NCBI RefSeq assembly: GCF_020217425.1
Contig: NZ_CP084090.1
Span: 3,162,001-3,226,000 of the forward strand
DNA length: 64,000 nucleotides
Direction of reading: 5' to 3'
From: Halomicrobium urmianum
GTDB taxonomy: Archaea > Halobacteriota > Halobacteria > Halobacteriales > Haloarculaceae
Position numbers and translations under genes: made by a program. Shown in pieces: positions 17,658-25,979 of the stretch; positions within the stretch are counted from its first letter, which is position 1; each line of letters opens with the position of its first letter. Under the pieces are notes generated by a model. That model did no database searches. It worked only from the letters and a program-made list of their open reading frames with translations, and had not been told where the DNA came from.

Positions 17658-17684
17658 GTTCGAGAGAGATTCGCTCTCTCGAAC
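17658..17684 (+). terminator. Perfect 11-bp stem-loop after the ylbF-like gene
   Basis: GTTCGAGAGAG (17658-17668) and CTCTCTCGAAC (17674-17684) flank a five-base loop ATTCG. A second palindrome (GCCGGCC-TGC-GGCCGGC) follows near 17721-17737. The intergenic stretch 17607-17865 otherwise holds only the TATA element (ATTTAG, 17836-17841) of the next gene. The stem could end the ylbF transcript or act as a processing signal. Confidence 0.4.
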
Positions 17685-17865
17685 GACTTCGCTCTGCTGG
17701 GCCCTCGTTCGCTTCGTCGCCGGCCTGCGGCCGGCTTCCAGCGGGGCCGAAGGCCCAGGTCGGCGCACGAGGACCGCGTTTTCTGGCCGAGCGGTCCGTC
17801 GGAGGCGGACCCGCGGCGAAACAGTAGTGTCAAGCATTTAGTGTCTCGCGCTCCCAGTCTGCCCA

Positions 17866-19674
17866 ATGGGAACATCGGGGTCGACGCCCGGGGTCGACCG
17901 GCAGGACGTCCGGGCCGTTTTCGCACGACTGGAGGAGTCGACTACGCCGCTCACGACCACCGAAGTATCCGGGGAACTCGACTGCGACGATCAGACCGCG
18001 GACCAGTACCTGTCCGACCTCGTCGAGCGCGGCGAGGTCGAATCGAAGCGGGTGGGCGACTCCCACCGGATCTGGTGGTGGAGCGAGGACCGCGAGACGA
18101 GCCCCCCTGGCGACGCCGCGGACGACGTCCACGAGAACGAGCGCGAGCGGGAGCTACGGCGGACGGAGCGCCGATTCGAGGCGGTCTTCGAGGACCCGAA
18201 CATCCTCGTCGGGTTGCTCGATCCCGACGGGACGGTGCTGGACATCAACGAGACGGCGATGGAGTACATCGACGCCGACCTCGGTGATGTCCGGAGCGAG
18301 CCCTTCTGGGAGACGCCCTGGTGGGGCACCGGTGACGGGGTGCAGGACGACGTCCGGGAGTGGACCGAGCGGGCCGCCGACGGCGAGTACGTCGACTTCG
18401 AGGCCGACCTCACCGACCCGGACGGCGAACGGTACGTCCTCAGCGGGTACTTCCGGCCGGTCACGGACGACGACGGAGAGGTCGTCTCGATCATCGTCTC
18501 CGACCGCGACGTCACCGAGCGCAAGGAGCGCGAGCGACAGCTGCGCGAGCGCGAGCGCAGCCTCCAGCGGTACAGGGAGTACACCGACGACGTCCTCGAC
18601 GCGGTCGACGACATCTTCTACCTCCTCGACGACTCCGGGGCGCTGCAGCGCTGGAACGAGAGCCTCCACGAGGTGACGGGGTACGCGGAGGACGAGGTCG
18701 CGTCGGCGAACGTCGTCGAGTTCTTCGACGGGGACGGCCGGGAGACCATCGCCGACGCCGTCGCCGAGGGGTTCCAGACGGGGAGCGTGCAGGTCGAGGC
18801 GGACGTGTGCACGAAGGACGGCCGGCGGATTCCCTACGAGTTCGTCGCCTCGACGCTCGAGGACCCCGAGGGCAACCGCGTCCTCGCGGGCATCGGCCGG
18901 GACATCACGGACCGCCGGAAGTACGAGCACCGACTGGAGGCGTCCAACGAGCGACTGGAGCAGTTCGCATACGCGGCTTCGCACGACCTGCAGGAGCCGC
19001 TGCGGATGGTCTCCAGCTACCTCCAGTTGATCGAATCGCGGTACGCCGACAAGCTCGACGAGGACGGCCGGGAGTTCATCGAGTTCGCCGTCGACGGCGC
19101 CGACCGCATGCGCGACATGATCGACGGGCTGCTGGAGTACTCCCGCGTCGAGACCCGGGGCGATCCGTTCGAGCCGGTGGACCTCGACGAGGTGCTCGCG
19201 GACGTGCGCGACGACCTGCAGATCCGGATCGAGGAGAGCGACGCCGACGTCACGGCGGACTCGCTCCCCCGCGTCGAGGGCGACCCCGGACAGCTCCGGC
19301 AGGTGTTCCAGAACCTGATTGACAACGCCATCGAGTACTCCGGCGACGCGCCGCCCACGATCCACGTCGGCGCTGAGCGGTACGAGGGGCGAAGCGCCTC
19401 GAAACGGGGCGGCGACGCAGCGGAGAGCGGCACCGAGTGGGTGCTCTCGGTCAGCGACGAGGGGACCGGCATCCATCCCGACGACGTCGACCGGGTGTTC
19501 CGGGTGTTCGAGCGCGGGCCCGACGCCGACGACCACGAGGGCACCGGCATCGGGCTGGCGCTGTGTCGCCGCGTCGTCGAGCGCCACGGCGGTGACGTCC
19601 GGATCGACTCCGAGCCCGGTGAGGGGACGACCGTCTTCTTCACGCTCCCCGCGGCGTCGGCGAGCGGGGAGTAA
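17866..19674 (+). CDS. Winged-helix / double-PAS histidine kinase
   Basis: 602 residues. Residues 10-75 form a winged helix (RAVFARLEESTTPLTTTEVS, then YLSDLVERGEVESKRVG, ending HRIWWW). Two PAS/PAC units follow (about 100-225 and 240-350), then HisKA ([20 protein letters not shown]), N-box NLIDNAIEYSG, SDEGTGIHPDD and GTGIGLALCRRVVERHGGD. The kinase half is close to that of the frameshifted kinase at 12210-14248. An N-terminal DNA-binding-like fold on a kinase suggests direct DNA contact or a degenerate HTH used for protein contacts. No partner regulator is adjacent. ATTTAG lies 28 bases before the ATG. Confidence 0.85.
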   Translation: MGTSGSTPGVDRQDVRAVFARLEESTTPLTTTEVSGELDCDDQTADQYLSDLVERGEVESKRVGDSHRIWWWSEDRETSPPGDAADDVHENERERELRRTERRFEAVFEDPNILVGLLDPDGTVLDINETAMEYIDADLGDVRSEPFWETPWWGTGDGVQDDVREWTERAADGEYVDFEADLTDPDGERYVLSGYFRPVTDDDGEVVSIIVSDRDVTERKERERQLRERERSLQRYREYTDDVLDAVDDIFYLLDDSGALQRWNESLHEVTGYAEDEVASANVVEFFDGDGRETIADAVAEGFQTGSVQVEADVCTKDGRRIPYEFVASTLEDPEGNRVLAGIGRDITDRRKYEHRLEASNERLEQFAYAASHDLQEPLRMVSSYLQLIESRYADKLDEDGREFIEFAVDGADRMRDMIDGLLEYSRVETRGDPFEPVDLDEVLADVRDDLQIRIEESDADVTADSLPRVEGDPGQLRQVFQNLIDNAIEYSGDAPPTIHVGAERYEGRSASKRGGDAAESGTEWVLSVSDEGTGIHPDDVDRVFRVFERGPDADDHEGTGIGLALCRRVVERHGGDVRIDSEPGEGTTVFFTLPAASASGE

Positions 19675-19729
19675 CGCGCCTCGCGATGCGTCCGAAATCG
19701 TTTAGCGGCCGGTGTGACCACTGTGGGGT

Positions 19730-20557
19730 ATGGTTCACAGCGACTGGGGCGACTGGCTCGTTCGCGCGGTAGAGGACGCCGACCCGGACGGACTGGCCGT
19801 CTGGTACCTCGGGTGTAACGGATTCATCCTGAAGTCGAGCGGCGGGACGACCGCCTTCATCGACCCCTATCTGGGCATCGGTGATCCGCCGCGGACGGTC
19901 CGGATGGTCCCGATTCCCTTCGATCCCGAGGACGTCGCGGCGGCCGACGCCGTGCTGGCGACCCACGAGCACGTCGACCACGTCCACGGGCCGAGCCAGG
20001 CGCCGATCCTGGCGAACACCGGTGCCGACTTCTACGGGGCCGACGCCAGCCTCGACGTCGTCGAGGAGGAGGGCTGGACCGAGGAGTGGGGCGTCGACGA
20101 GGGCCAGCTCAACGAGGTCGAGGAGGGCGACGAGTTCGAGGTCGGCGACCTGACGATCCACGTGGAGCCGGCCAACGACCCCGACGCCGAGCACCCGGTG
20201 TCGTACGTCGTCGAGCACGGCGACACCACCTTCTTCCACGGCGGCGACGCCCGCCCGGGGGACTTCGAGTCCGTCGGCGAGCGCTACGACATCGACGTCG
20301 GCGTCCTCGCGTTCGGCACCGTCGGTATGATCGACGACAAGGCGACCGGTGAACCGAAGCGGACGCGCTGGTACAGCGACGAGAACATGATCGTCGAGGC
20401 GGCCAACGAGCTGCAGCTGGACGCGCTCGTCCCGACCCACTGGGACATGTGGAAGGGGATGACTACCGACCCGACCGTCCTCCACAACCACGCGCGTTCG
20501 TTCCCCTATCCCGAGGGTCTGGAAATCCTCCAGATCGGTGACAGGCTGGACCGCTGA
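19730..20557 (+). CDS. MBL-fold metallo-hydrolase (UlaG-like)
   Basis: 275 residues. The metallo-beta-lactamase motif is THEHVDHVHG near residue 85. Further ligands are supplied by HGGDAR near 166 and by PTHWDMW near 235, and the strand FIDPYLG is typical of the L-ascorbate-6-phosphate lactonase-like branch. It should bind two metals and hydrolyse a lactone or phospho-ester; the substrate is unknown. TTTAGC lies 27 bases upstream of the ATG, indicating its own promoter. Confidence 0.8.
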   Translation: MVHSDWGDWLVRAVEDADPDGLAVWYLGCNGFILKSSGGTTAFIDPYLGIGDPPRTVRMVPIPFDPEDVAAADAVLATHEHVDHVHGPSQAPILANTGADFYGADASLDVVEEEGWTEEWGVDEGQLNEVEEGDEFEVGDLTIHVEPANDPDAEHPVSYVVEHGDTTFFHGGDARPGDFESVGERYDIDVGVLAFGTVGMIDDKATGEPKRTRWYSDENMIVEAANELQLDALVPTHWDMWKGMTTDPTVLHNHARSFPYPEGLEILQIGDRLDR

Positions 20558-20615
20558 AGGGACGTAACCGGCCGCTACGCCGCCGTAACGTATCATTTAG
20601 CTAGTAGTACGTATC

Positions 20616-20622
20616 TTTAATA
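20616..20622 (+). promoter_or_regulatory. TATA box of the coiled-coil protein gene, with ACGTATC repeats
   Basis: TTTAATA is centred 27 bases before the ATG at 20646. Two copies of ACGTATC lie just upstream (about 20587 and 20609), a possible upstream control element. Confidence 0.45.
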
Positions 20623-20645
20623 CCGTCCGTACGTGGTGTAGGGGT

Positions 20646-21833
20646 ATGAGCGATTCACAGGCGTACGAGGAGGTGACCGTGGCCTCAGACGGGGTGACCG
20701 TGACGAAGCGGTACGAGGCCGACGAGTTCCCCGTCCCGGCCATCGCGTTCAACTTCAGGTCCGAGCGGGGTGAACCCGTGACGGTCCACCTCTCCGACGT
20801 GGTGCCGGAGGACGTGGCCGTCGAGGACCTGGGCTTCCACCCGGAGTACGGCAGCGAGTTCTGGACCATCGACGACGACGAGATCGCCTTCGAGCGCGAG
20901 ATCGAGGCGGACTCCGAGTTCACGACCGTCTACGGCATTCGGGCGACCGGGACGGACAACGTCAAGCAGTTCCTCACCGAACCGAACCTCGAGTCGGTCG
21001 ACCCGCCCCTGGAGGACGACGAGGGCGAACTCGTGGGCGACGGGACCGACGCCGTCAAGGACGTCATCTCCGGCGACGCCGACAGCGTCCCGGGGCTCGA
21101 CGACGTCGACGACGAGGACATCGAGACGCTCGACCTGAAGGACCCCAACGGCGAGGGCGGCCAGCGGTCCAACGGGCAGGCGACGGCCGACGGTCAGGCG
21201 GGGGCCGGCGGGCAGACGGCCGCCGACGCGGCGACCACCGCGACGGCCGCCAGCGGGAGCGTCGTCGAGGCCATGGCGGAGGAGATTCGCAACCAGAACG
21301 TCGACAAGGAGGACGTGGAACTGCTCCGGAAGGCGCTGGACCTCGCCGGCGACGAGACGAGCGGGAGCGTCCAGGCTCGCGTCGAGAAGCTCCAGGGGGA
21401 CGTCAGCGAGGTGCTCGCCTACGCCGACGCCCTCGAGGAGTTCCTCGACGAGAACGGCACCGGCGACCAGCTGATCGAGGAGTTCCGCGACGAGGTCGAG
21501 TCCTTCGAGTCCGACCTCGAGGAGTTCCGGTCGACCATCTCGGACAACGAGGAGGCCATCTCCGAGCTATCCGACGACGTCGAGACCGTCGTCGGCGAGG
21601 TCGACGACGTGGGCTCGCAGGTCGACGACGTGGGCTCGCAGGTCGGCGACGTGGAGTCGCAGGTCGAGGATCTGGAGGCCCAGGTCGAGGACTACGAGTC
21701 CGAGCTGGACGAGCTGCGCGAGCAGGCCGCAGGCGAGGACGTCGAGGAGCGCATCGACCGGATCAGCGAGGACATCCAGGAGCTGCAGGAGTGGCGCGAG
21801 CAGCTGTCGTCGGTCATCGGCGGCGGCGAGTAG
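20646..21833 (+). CDS. Coiled-coil protein with N-terminal beta domain, unrecognised
   Basis: 395 residues. Residues 1-110 form a beta-rich domain (TVTKRYEADEFPVPAIAFNF, then FHPEYGSEFWTIDDDEIAFE). Residues 150-205 are a low-complexity linker rich in Gly, Ala, Thr and Gln. Residues 210-395 are a coiled coil with regular seven-residue spacing, including the VDDVGSQ repeats encoded by 21-base DNA repeats. No membrane segment is visible. I do not recognise a function; the architecture suggests a scaffold or partner-binding protein. The HisG-like gene starts 45 bases downstream and may be cotranscribed. Confidence 0.7.
   Translation: MSDSQAYEEVTVASDGVTVTKRYEADEFPVPAIAFNFRSERGEPVTVHLSDVVPEDVAVEDLGFHPEYGSEFWTIDDDEIAFEREIEADSEFTTVYGIRATGTDNVKQFLTEPNLESVDPPLEDDEGELVGDGTDAVKDVISGDADSVPGLDDVDDEDIETLDLKDPNGEGGQRSNGQATADGQAGAGGQTAADAATTATAASGSVVEAMAEEIRNQNVDKEDVELLRKALDLAGDETSGSVQARVEKLQGDVSEVLAYADALEEFLDENGTGDQLIEEFRDEVESFESDLEEFRSTISDNEEAISELSDDVETVVGEVDDVGSQVDDVGSQVGDVESQVEDLEAQVEDYESELDELREQAAGEDVEERIDRISEDIQELQEWREQLSSVIGGGE
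21600..21704 (+). repeat. 21-base in-frame tandem repeats
   Basis: Five units of 21 bases are in frame. Units 1 and 2 (21600-21620, 21621-21641) are identical, unit 3 (21642-21662) differs at a few bases, and units 4 and 5 are diverged. They encode VDDVGSQ, VDDVGSQ, VGDVESQ, VEDLEAQ and VEDYESE, one coiled-coil heptad each. This is recent expansion of heptads by slippage or unequal crossing-over. Confidence 0.8.
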
Positions 21834-21878
21834 CGCAAACCGGGCCGGTTTTACCGTCGGCGGCCGTCTCCACGCCCG

Positions 21879-22775
21879 ATGACGACGATCAGCGTGGCCG
21901 TTCCCCGGAAAGGGCGGCCCCTCGAGGCCGTCCTGGAGCGGCTGGCGTCGCGGGCCGACGCGACCGAGGTGGCCGACGACGTGATCTCGACGCTGCAGTA
22001 CGAGAAGGCCGTCACCAAGGACGAGTCCGACGCCGACAGCGGCGTCTACGAGCGACTGGCCGAGTACAGCGACCTCTCCGCGCCGACGGAGCCGGAGTAC
22101 ACGCTGCTGCGCGACGACCGCGAGGGCAAACCCCGCCGCGTCGTCTTCGACAGCCTGACCGTTCCCGTCGACGGCGTCGACGTCAGGCTGGTCGGCCGCG
22201 AGGAGCCGTTCCGCGCCCTCCGCAAGCACGAGTTCGCGCTGGGGTTCGACGCCGCCGACCTCGTCCTGGAGGAGGTCGTCCAGCTCCGGGGCGAGCCGCT
22301 GACCGACGTCGCCTCGATCAACGAGCGCATCGACCCGCTGGACACCGACGTCCGCGTCATCACCGGGATGGGCGACACCGTCCACCACACCCTGCTGGCG
22401 ATGCCCGGGGTAGCCGACTCTATCGACGCGGACCTGAACCGCGAGTTCGTCGACGCCTACGAGGGCCCGCTCTGTATCTCCCCGCGGTACGAGCGACTCG
22501 TCTCCGCAGTGGTCGGGACCGACGCGCTCGAGGGGGTCTCCTTCACCCATCCCGAGGAGGGTCAGGAGGAGGAGGCTGCCATCGCCGAGACGGGACTGGG
22601 CGTCTACCTCACCGTCTCGGGCTCGACGGCCCGCGAGCACGGCCTGCTCGTCGGTGACGCGCTGTTCCCCAGCGAGACGGTCCTACTGGAGAACAGCGCA
22701 GAGGCCGACGGCGCCGCCGAGCGGATCAGGGACCTCCTCGTCGGCGAGGCCGAGACGGCGCTGCCGATCCAGTGA
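21879..22775 (+). CDS. HisG-like (ATP phosphoribosyltransferase fold) protein
   Basis: 298 residues. The start ISVAVPRKGRPLEAVLERL mirrors the VPNKGRL opening of HisG, and the region near residue 230 (AETGLGVYLTVSGSTAREHG) followed by FPSETVLLENS mirrors the TG-x-TL-x-NG and S-x-A-x-LI-x-N motifs. The middle part lacks an obvious PRPP loop, so catalytic ATP phosphoribosyltransferase activity is doubtful. No other his genes are near. It may be a degenerate PRT-like protein paired with the coiled-coil protein just upstream. Confidence 0.5.
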   Translation: MTTISVAVPRKGRPLEAVLERLASRADATEVADDVISTLQYEKAVTKDESDADSGVYERLAEYSDLSAPTEPEYTLLRDDREGKPRRVVFDSLTVPVDGVDVRLVGREEPFRALRKHEFALGFDAADLVLEEVVQLRGEPLTDVASINERIDPLDTDVRVITGMGDTVHHTLLAMPGVADSIDADLNREFVDAYEGPLCISPRYERLVSAVVGTDALEGVSFTHPEEGQEEEAAIAETGLGVYLTVSGSTAREHGLLVGDALFPSETVLLENSAEADGAAERIRDLLVGEAETALPIQ

Positions 22776-22850
22776 TCCACCGGGTTCGCGGCCCCTCACG
22801 CCGTCGGTAACACCGGTGCTACCCGGTGACGCGGACGCCAGAGAGAGTAT

Positions 22851-22858
22851 AAGACGAG
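22851..22858 (+). promoter_or_regulatory. Likely TATA box of the quinone-stress pair
   Basis: A GTATAAGA element lies about 75 bases before the ATG at 22929, giving a predicted untranslated leader of about 45 bases. The gap 22776-22928 holds nothing else clear. Confidence 0.35.
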
Positions 22859-22928
22859 CGAGGCCGTACGATGGAGTACGACCCGGTTCTCCGGCCGTCG
22901 ATCAGGGAGAGCCGGCCATACCCCACTC

Positions 22929-23909
22929 ATGCAAGTGAACGGACTCCACCACGTGACGGCCGTCGCGAGCGAGCCGGACCGGAACCTGTCGTTCTACACC
23001 GACGTCCTCGGGCTCCGGTTCGTCAAGCGGACCGTCAACTTCGACGATCCGACGACGTACCACCTCTACTACGGCAACGAGGCCGGCGATCCCGGGACGG
23101 TACTGACCTTCTTCCCGTTCGGGACGACGCGGCAGGGCCAGCCCGGTCGGGGGCAGGCCACGCGGACCGCGTTCGTCGTTCCCGACGGCTCGCTCGAGTA
23201 CTGGCGCGACCGCTTCGCCGAGCGCGGCGTCGACCACGACGATCCGGCCGAGCGCTTCGACGAGCGCGTCCTCCGGTTCGAGGACCCCGACGGCCAGCCG
23301 CTGGCGCTGGTCACCGGAGAGAGCGACGTCGAGCCCTGGGCCGACGGGCCCGTCCCCGAGGACCACGCGATCAGGGGCTTCCACGGCGTCGAACTGGCCT
23401 CGGCGGACGTCGACGCGACGGCGGACGTCCTCGGCGTGCTGGGCTACGAGCGCGTCGCCGAGGCGGACGACCGGGCCCGCTACGCGGTCGACGGCGACCG
23501 CGCGACGGTGATCGACCTCGTCACGGGCGACGGCCAGCCGGGGCGGCCCGGTTCCGGGACGGTCCACCACGTCGCCGTCCGCGCCGAGGACGAGCGAGCG
23601 CAGGACGAGTGGAGAAAGCGCCTGCGGGACGCCGGCCAGCGCGTCACCCAGCGGAAGGACAGGCGGTACTTCCAGTCGGTCTACTTCCGCGAGCCCGGCG
23701 GTATCCTCTTCGAGATCGCGACGGAGGAGCCCGGGTTCACCTGCGACGAGTCGGTCGACGAGCTGGGCACGGACCTGCAGCTGCCGCCGTGGCTCGAAGA
23801 CGACCGCGAGACCATCGAGGCCCAACTGGAACCGCTCGAACCGCCCGCGAGAGCGGACGATGAGGCGGGTGCGAAAGCGGAGACGGAAGCGGAAGCGGAG
23901 GGGATCTGA
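22929..23909 (+). CDS. VOC-family ring-cleaving dioxygenase (MhqO-like)
   Basis: 326 residues with two vicinal-oxygen-chelate modules. The start is NGLHHVTAVASEPDRNLSFY (metal His), the second module has GTVHHVAVRAEDE (His), and FREPGGILFEIATEEPGF supplies the Glu ligand. FVKRTVNFDDPTTYHLYYG is the family pattern of MhqO/LinE-type hydroquinone dioxygenases. An Ala/Glu-rich tail of about 20 residues is extra. The esterase gene follows with no gap (TGA then ATG), the order also seen in bacterial mhq loci that detoxify quinones. Confidence 0.8.
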   Translation: MQVNGLHHVTAVASEPDRNLSFYTDVLGLRFVKRTVNFDDPTTYHLYYGNEAGDPGTVLTFFPFGTTRQGQPGRGQATRTAFVVPDGSLEYWRDRFAERGVDHDDPAERFDERVLRFEDPDGQPLALVTGESDVEPWADGPVPEDHAIRGFHGVELASADVDATADVLGVLGYERVAEADDRARYAVDGDRATVIDLVTGDGQPGRPGSGTVHHVAVRAEDERAQDEWRKRLRDAGQRVTQRKDRRYFQSVYFREPGGILFEIATEEPGFTCDESVDELGTDLQLPPWLEDDRETIEAQLEPLEPPARADDEAGAKAETEAEAEGI

Positions 23910-24548
23910 ATGGTCGACGGACCCCACGCCGGCCAGCCCGTCCGGACGGCCGGCACCGACCTCGAGGCGGCGGACGCAGCGGTCGTCGCGGTCCACGGCC
24001 GCGGCGCGCGCGCCGAGTCGGTCCTCTCGCTGGCCGGGGAGTTCGATGTCGACGGCGTCGCCTACCTCGGACCGCAGGCCGCGGGCAACACCTGGTATCC
24101 CAGCCGGTTCGTCGCGCCCGTCGAGGACAACGAGCCCCACCTCTCCTCGGCGCTGTCATTCGTCGACGAGACGGTCCAGCGGGCCGTCGACGCCGGCGTC
24201 GACCGCGAGCGGATCGCCCTGTTGGGCTTCTCGCAGGGCGCTTGCCTCGCCAGCGAGTACGTCGCCCGGAACGCGCGCCGCTGGGGCGGCCTCGCGGCGT
24301 TCAGCGGCGGCCTGATCGGTCCGCCGGGCACCGAGTTCGAGTACGACGGCGACCTCGACGGGACCCCGGCCTTCGTCGGCTGCAGCGACTCGGACCCGCA
24401 CATCCCGGAGGAGCGCGTCCACGAGACGACCGATGCGCTGACGGACCTCGGCGGGGACGTCACCGAGCGCCTCTACCCGGGCATGGGCCACACGATCAAC
24501 CAGGACGAGGTCGAGTTCGTGGCCGGCATGCTGGCCGACCTGGCGTAG
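23910..24548 (+). CDS. Alpha/beta hydrolase, phospholipase/carboxylesterase family (MhqD-like)
   Basis: 212 residues. VVAVHGRGARAES (oxyanion region) is near residue 26, the nucleophile elbow LLGFSQGACLASEY is near residue 108, Asp is in GCSDSDPHIP near 157, and the catalytic His is in PGMGHTINQDE near 192. The family matches MhqD/YodD-type carboxylesterases. It starts directly after the dioxygenase stop, so the two are one transcript and probably one stress-detoxification module. Confidence 0.8.
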   Translation: MVDGPHAGQPVRTAGTDLEAADAAVVAVHGRGARAESVLSLAGEFDVDGVAYLGPQAAGNTWYPSRFVAPVEDNEPHLSSALSFVDETVQRAVDAGVDRERIALLGFSQGACLASEYVARNARRWGGLAAFSGGLIGPPGTEFEYDGDLDGTPAFVGCSDSDPHIPEERVHETTDALTDLGGDVTERLYPGMGHTINQDEVEFVAGMLADLA

Positions 24549-24567
24549 GAAACGTACCGTTCGGCCG

Positions 24568-25236
24568 TCAGATCTGGAGCTCCGGCTCCAGGTCGGTCGA
24601 GACGGCGTTCTCGATGATCGTCTTGTGCGCCCGGCGGATCCGCTCGGAGAGGGCCTGGTGAGAGACGTCGAACTCCTCGGCCAGTTCCTGCAGCGTCGTC
24701 TCGCGCGGGATGTCGTAGAACCCCGACTCCAGCATCCGCTCGAGGATCTCGTGTTGCTCGGCGCTGAGGCCGTACCGTTCCCGACCGGTCGACGACGTCA
24801 GGTCGTGGATGGTCTCGATCTCGAAGTTGACGCCGAAGGCGTGACAGCAGTCGTAGGTCGTGGACACGCAGTCCCGCCGGGGATACATGATCCGGAGTCG
24901 CCAGCGGCCGTCGCGGGCGAGCGCCCGGAGCACCGTGTTGTTCCCCTCGAACAGGACGTTCAGCAGGATCCGCGTTCGGGCGTCCCACTCGACCTGAAAC
25001 ATACTCCGGCCTTCGAGCGTGTCGACCTGCTGTACGCCGGCGAGGCTCTCGTCGTCGGCCATCACCTCGGTCAGCCTGTCGGGGTCGGCCCCCCGGGCGA
25101 TCAACAGCGGCAGCACCTCGTCGGAACCGGCGTCGACGGTCCGGACCGCCTCGAACTCCACGCCCGGGACGGCCGAGAGGGTCTCCTCCAGGCCGACCTG
25201 GTCGGCCGGGACCGACGCCTCGATGATCGTACTCAT
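24568..25236 (-). CDS. Bat-type HTH_10 transcriptional regulator
   Basis: 222 residues from MSTIIEASVPADQVGLEETL. An upstream extension of the frame is non-coding in character. The N-terminal about 150 residues are the bacterio-opsin-activator associated sensor domain. The C-terminus carries HTH_10: LSAEQHEILERMLESGFYDI, TTLQELAEEFDVSHQALSER and RRAHKTIIENAV. The two adjacent Cys in YDCCHAF may be redox-active. It is convergent with the quinone-stress pair and could sense related stress; that is an inference from position. Confidence 0.85.
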   Translation of the reverse strand: MSTIIEASVPADQVGLEETLSAVPGVEFEAVRTVDAGSDEVLPLLIARGADPDRLTEVMADDESLAGVQQVDTLEGRSMFQVEWDARTRILLNVLFEGNNTVLRALARDGRWRLRIMYPRRDCVSTTYDCCHAFGVNFEIETIHDLTSSTGRERYGLSAEQHEILERMLESGFYDIPRETTLQELAEEFDVSHQALSERIRRAHKTIIENAVSTDLEPELQI

Positions 25237-25540
25237 CGTGACTCCGCGGCTGTGATCGGGCCCACGCTCGCCGTGGGTCGGTTTCCGCCGCTCGAGCGCC
25301 TGCCTGTCGACGTCGATGTCACGCTCTGTCGCAGCACGTCTTCCACTGGTGCCGTCGGCCACTTTGTTATAGTTCAGATGTACGGGGAAACGTCGAGTTA
25401 CCCGGTCGACGCGCCCGAGACCGCCGCTTAAGGCGGTCCTTCCGGACGACGCCTCTGTGGCGACCGGCCGCAACTGCCTACCTAACTGCCTTTCACTTGC
25501 CGGGGGAACCGCCTTCCCCTCTCCTGACCTACAGTATCGT

Positions 25541-25885
25541 ATGCCGAACGAAGACGACGCCGACGACGGAGCCGGCGACGAGGACACTCGTGAACTCGGC
25601 GTCGAACTCGGATCTCTCGAATCGGACCTCGAGTCACACGAGTATCCCACGACCGCAGACGACCTGATCGAGGAGTACGGCGATCACGAGATCGAGCTCC
25701 CCGGCGGGGCGACGACGGTCGAGGAGGTGCTGAGCACCCAGAGCGATCAGGAGTTCGAGTCGGCCGACGGCGTCAAACAGCGCATCCTCAACGACGTCGG
25801 TTCCGAGGCGGTCGGCCGCGAGGGGTACAGCGACCGGGGCGGCTCCGACGAGGGTGAGTCCGGCGGCGACCCCCAGTCGCTCTGA
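25541..25885 (+). CDS. DUF5789 family protein (second copy)
   Basis: 114 residues. The core is EYPTTADDLIEEYGDHEIEL, then GGATTVEEVLSTQSDQEFES and VKQRILNDVGSEAVGREGY, the same layout as the protein at 6302-6637 but acidic at both ends. The start MPNEDDADDG is chosen because residues upstream of it look non-coding. Function unknown. Confidence 0.7.
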   Translation: MPNEDDADDGAGDEDTRELGVELGSLESDLESHEYPTTADDLIEEYGDHEIELPGGATTVEEVLSTQSDQEFESADGVKQRILNDVGSEAVGREGYSDRGGSDEGESGGDPQSL

Positions 25886-25979
25886 CTTCCCCCCAGTCGC
25901 AATCGCTTCGTTCTTGCATGCGACCCCTGCCACTGCAGGCGGCCAGTCCCGGGAGCGAGCCGTGAGCGCCGCTGACCGG

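Noticed and set aside
21600-21704. CRISPR-like tandem repeat
   Set aside because: Units are contiguous with no spacers and encode coiled-coil heptads in frame.
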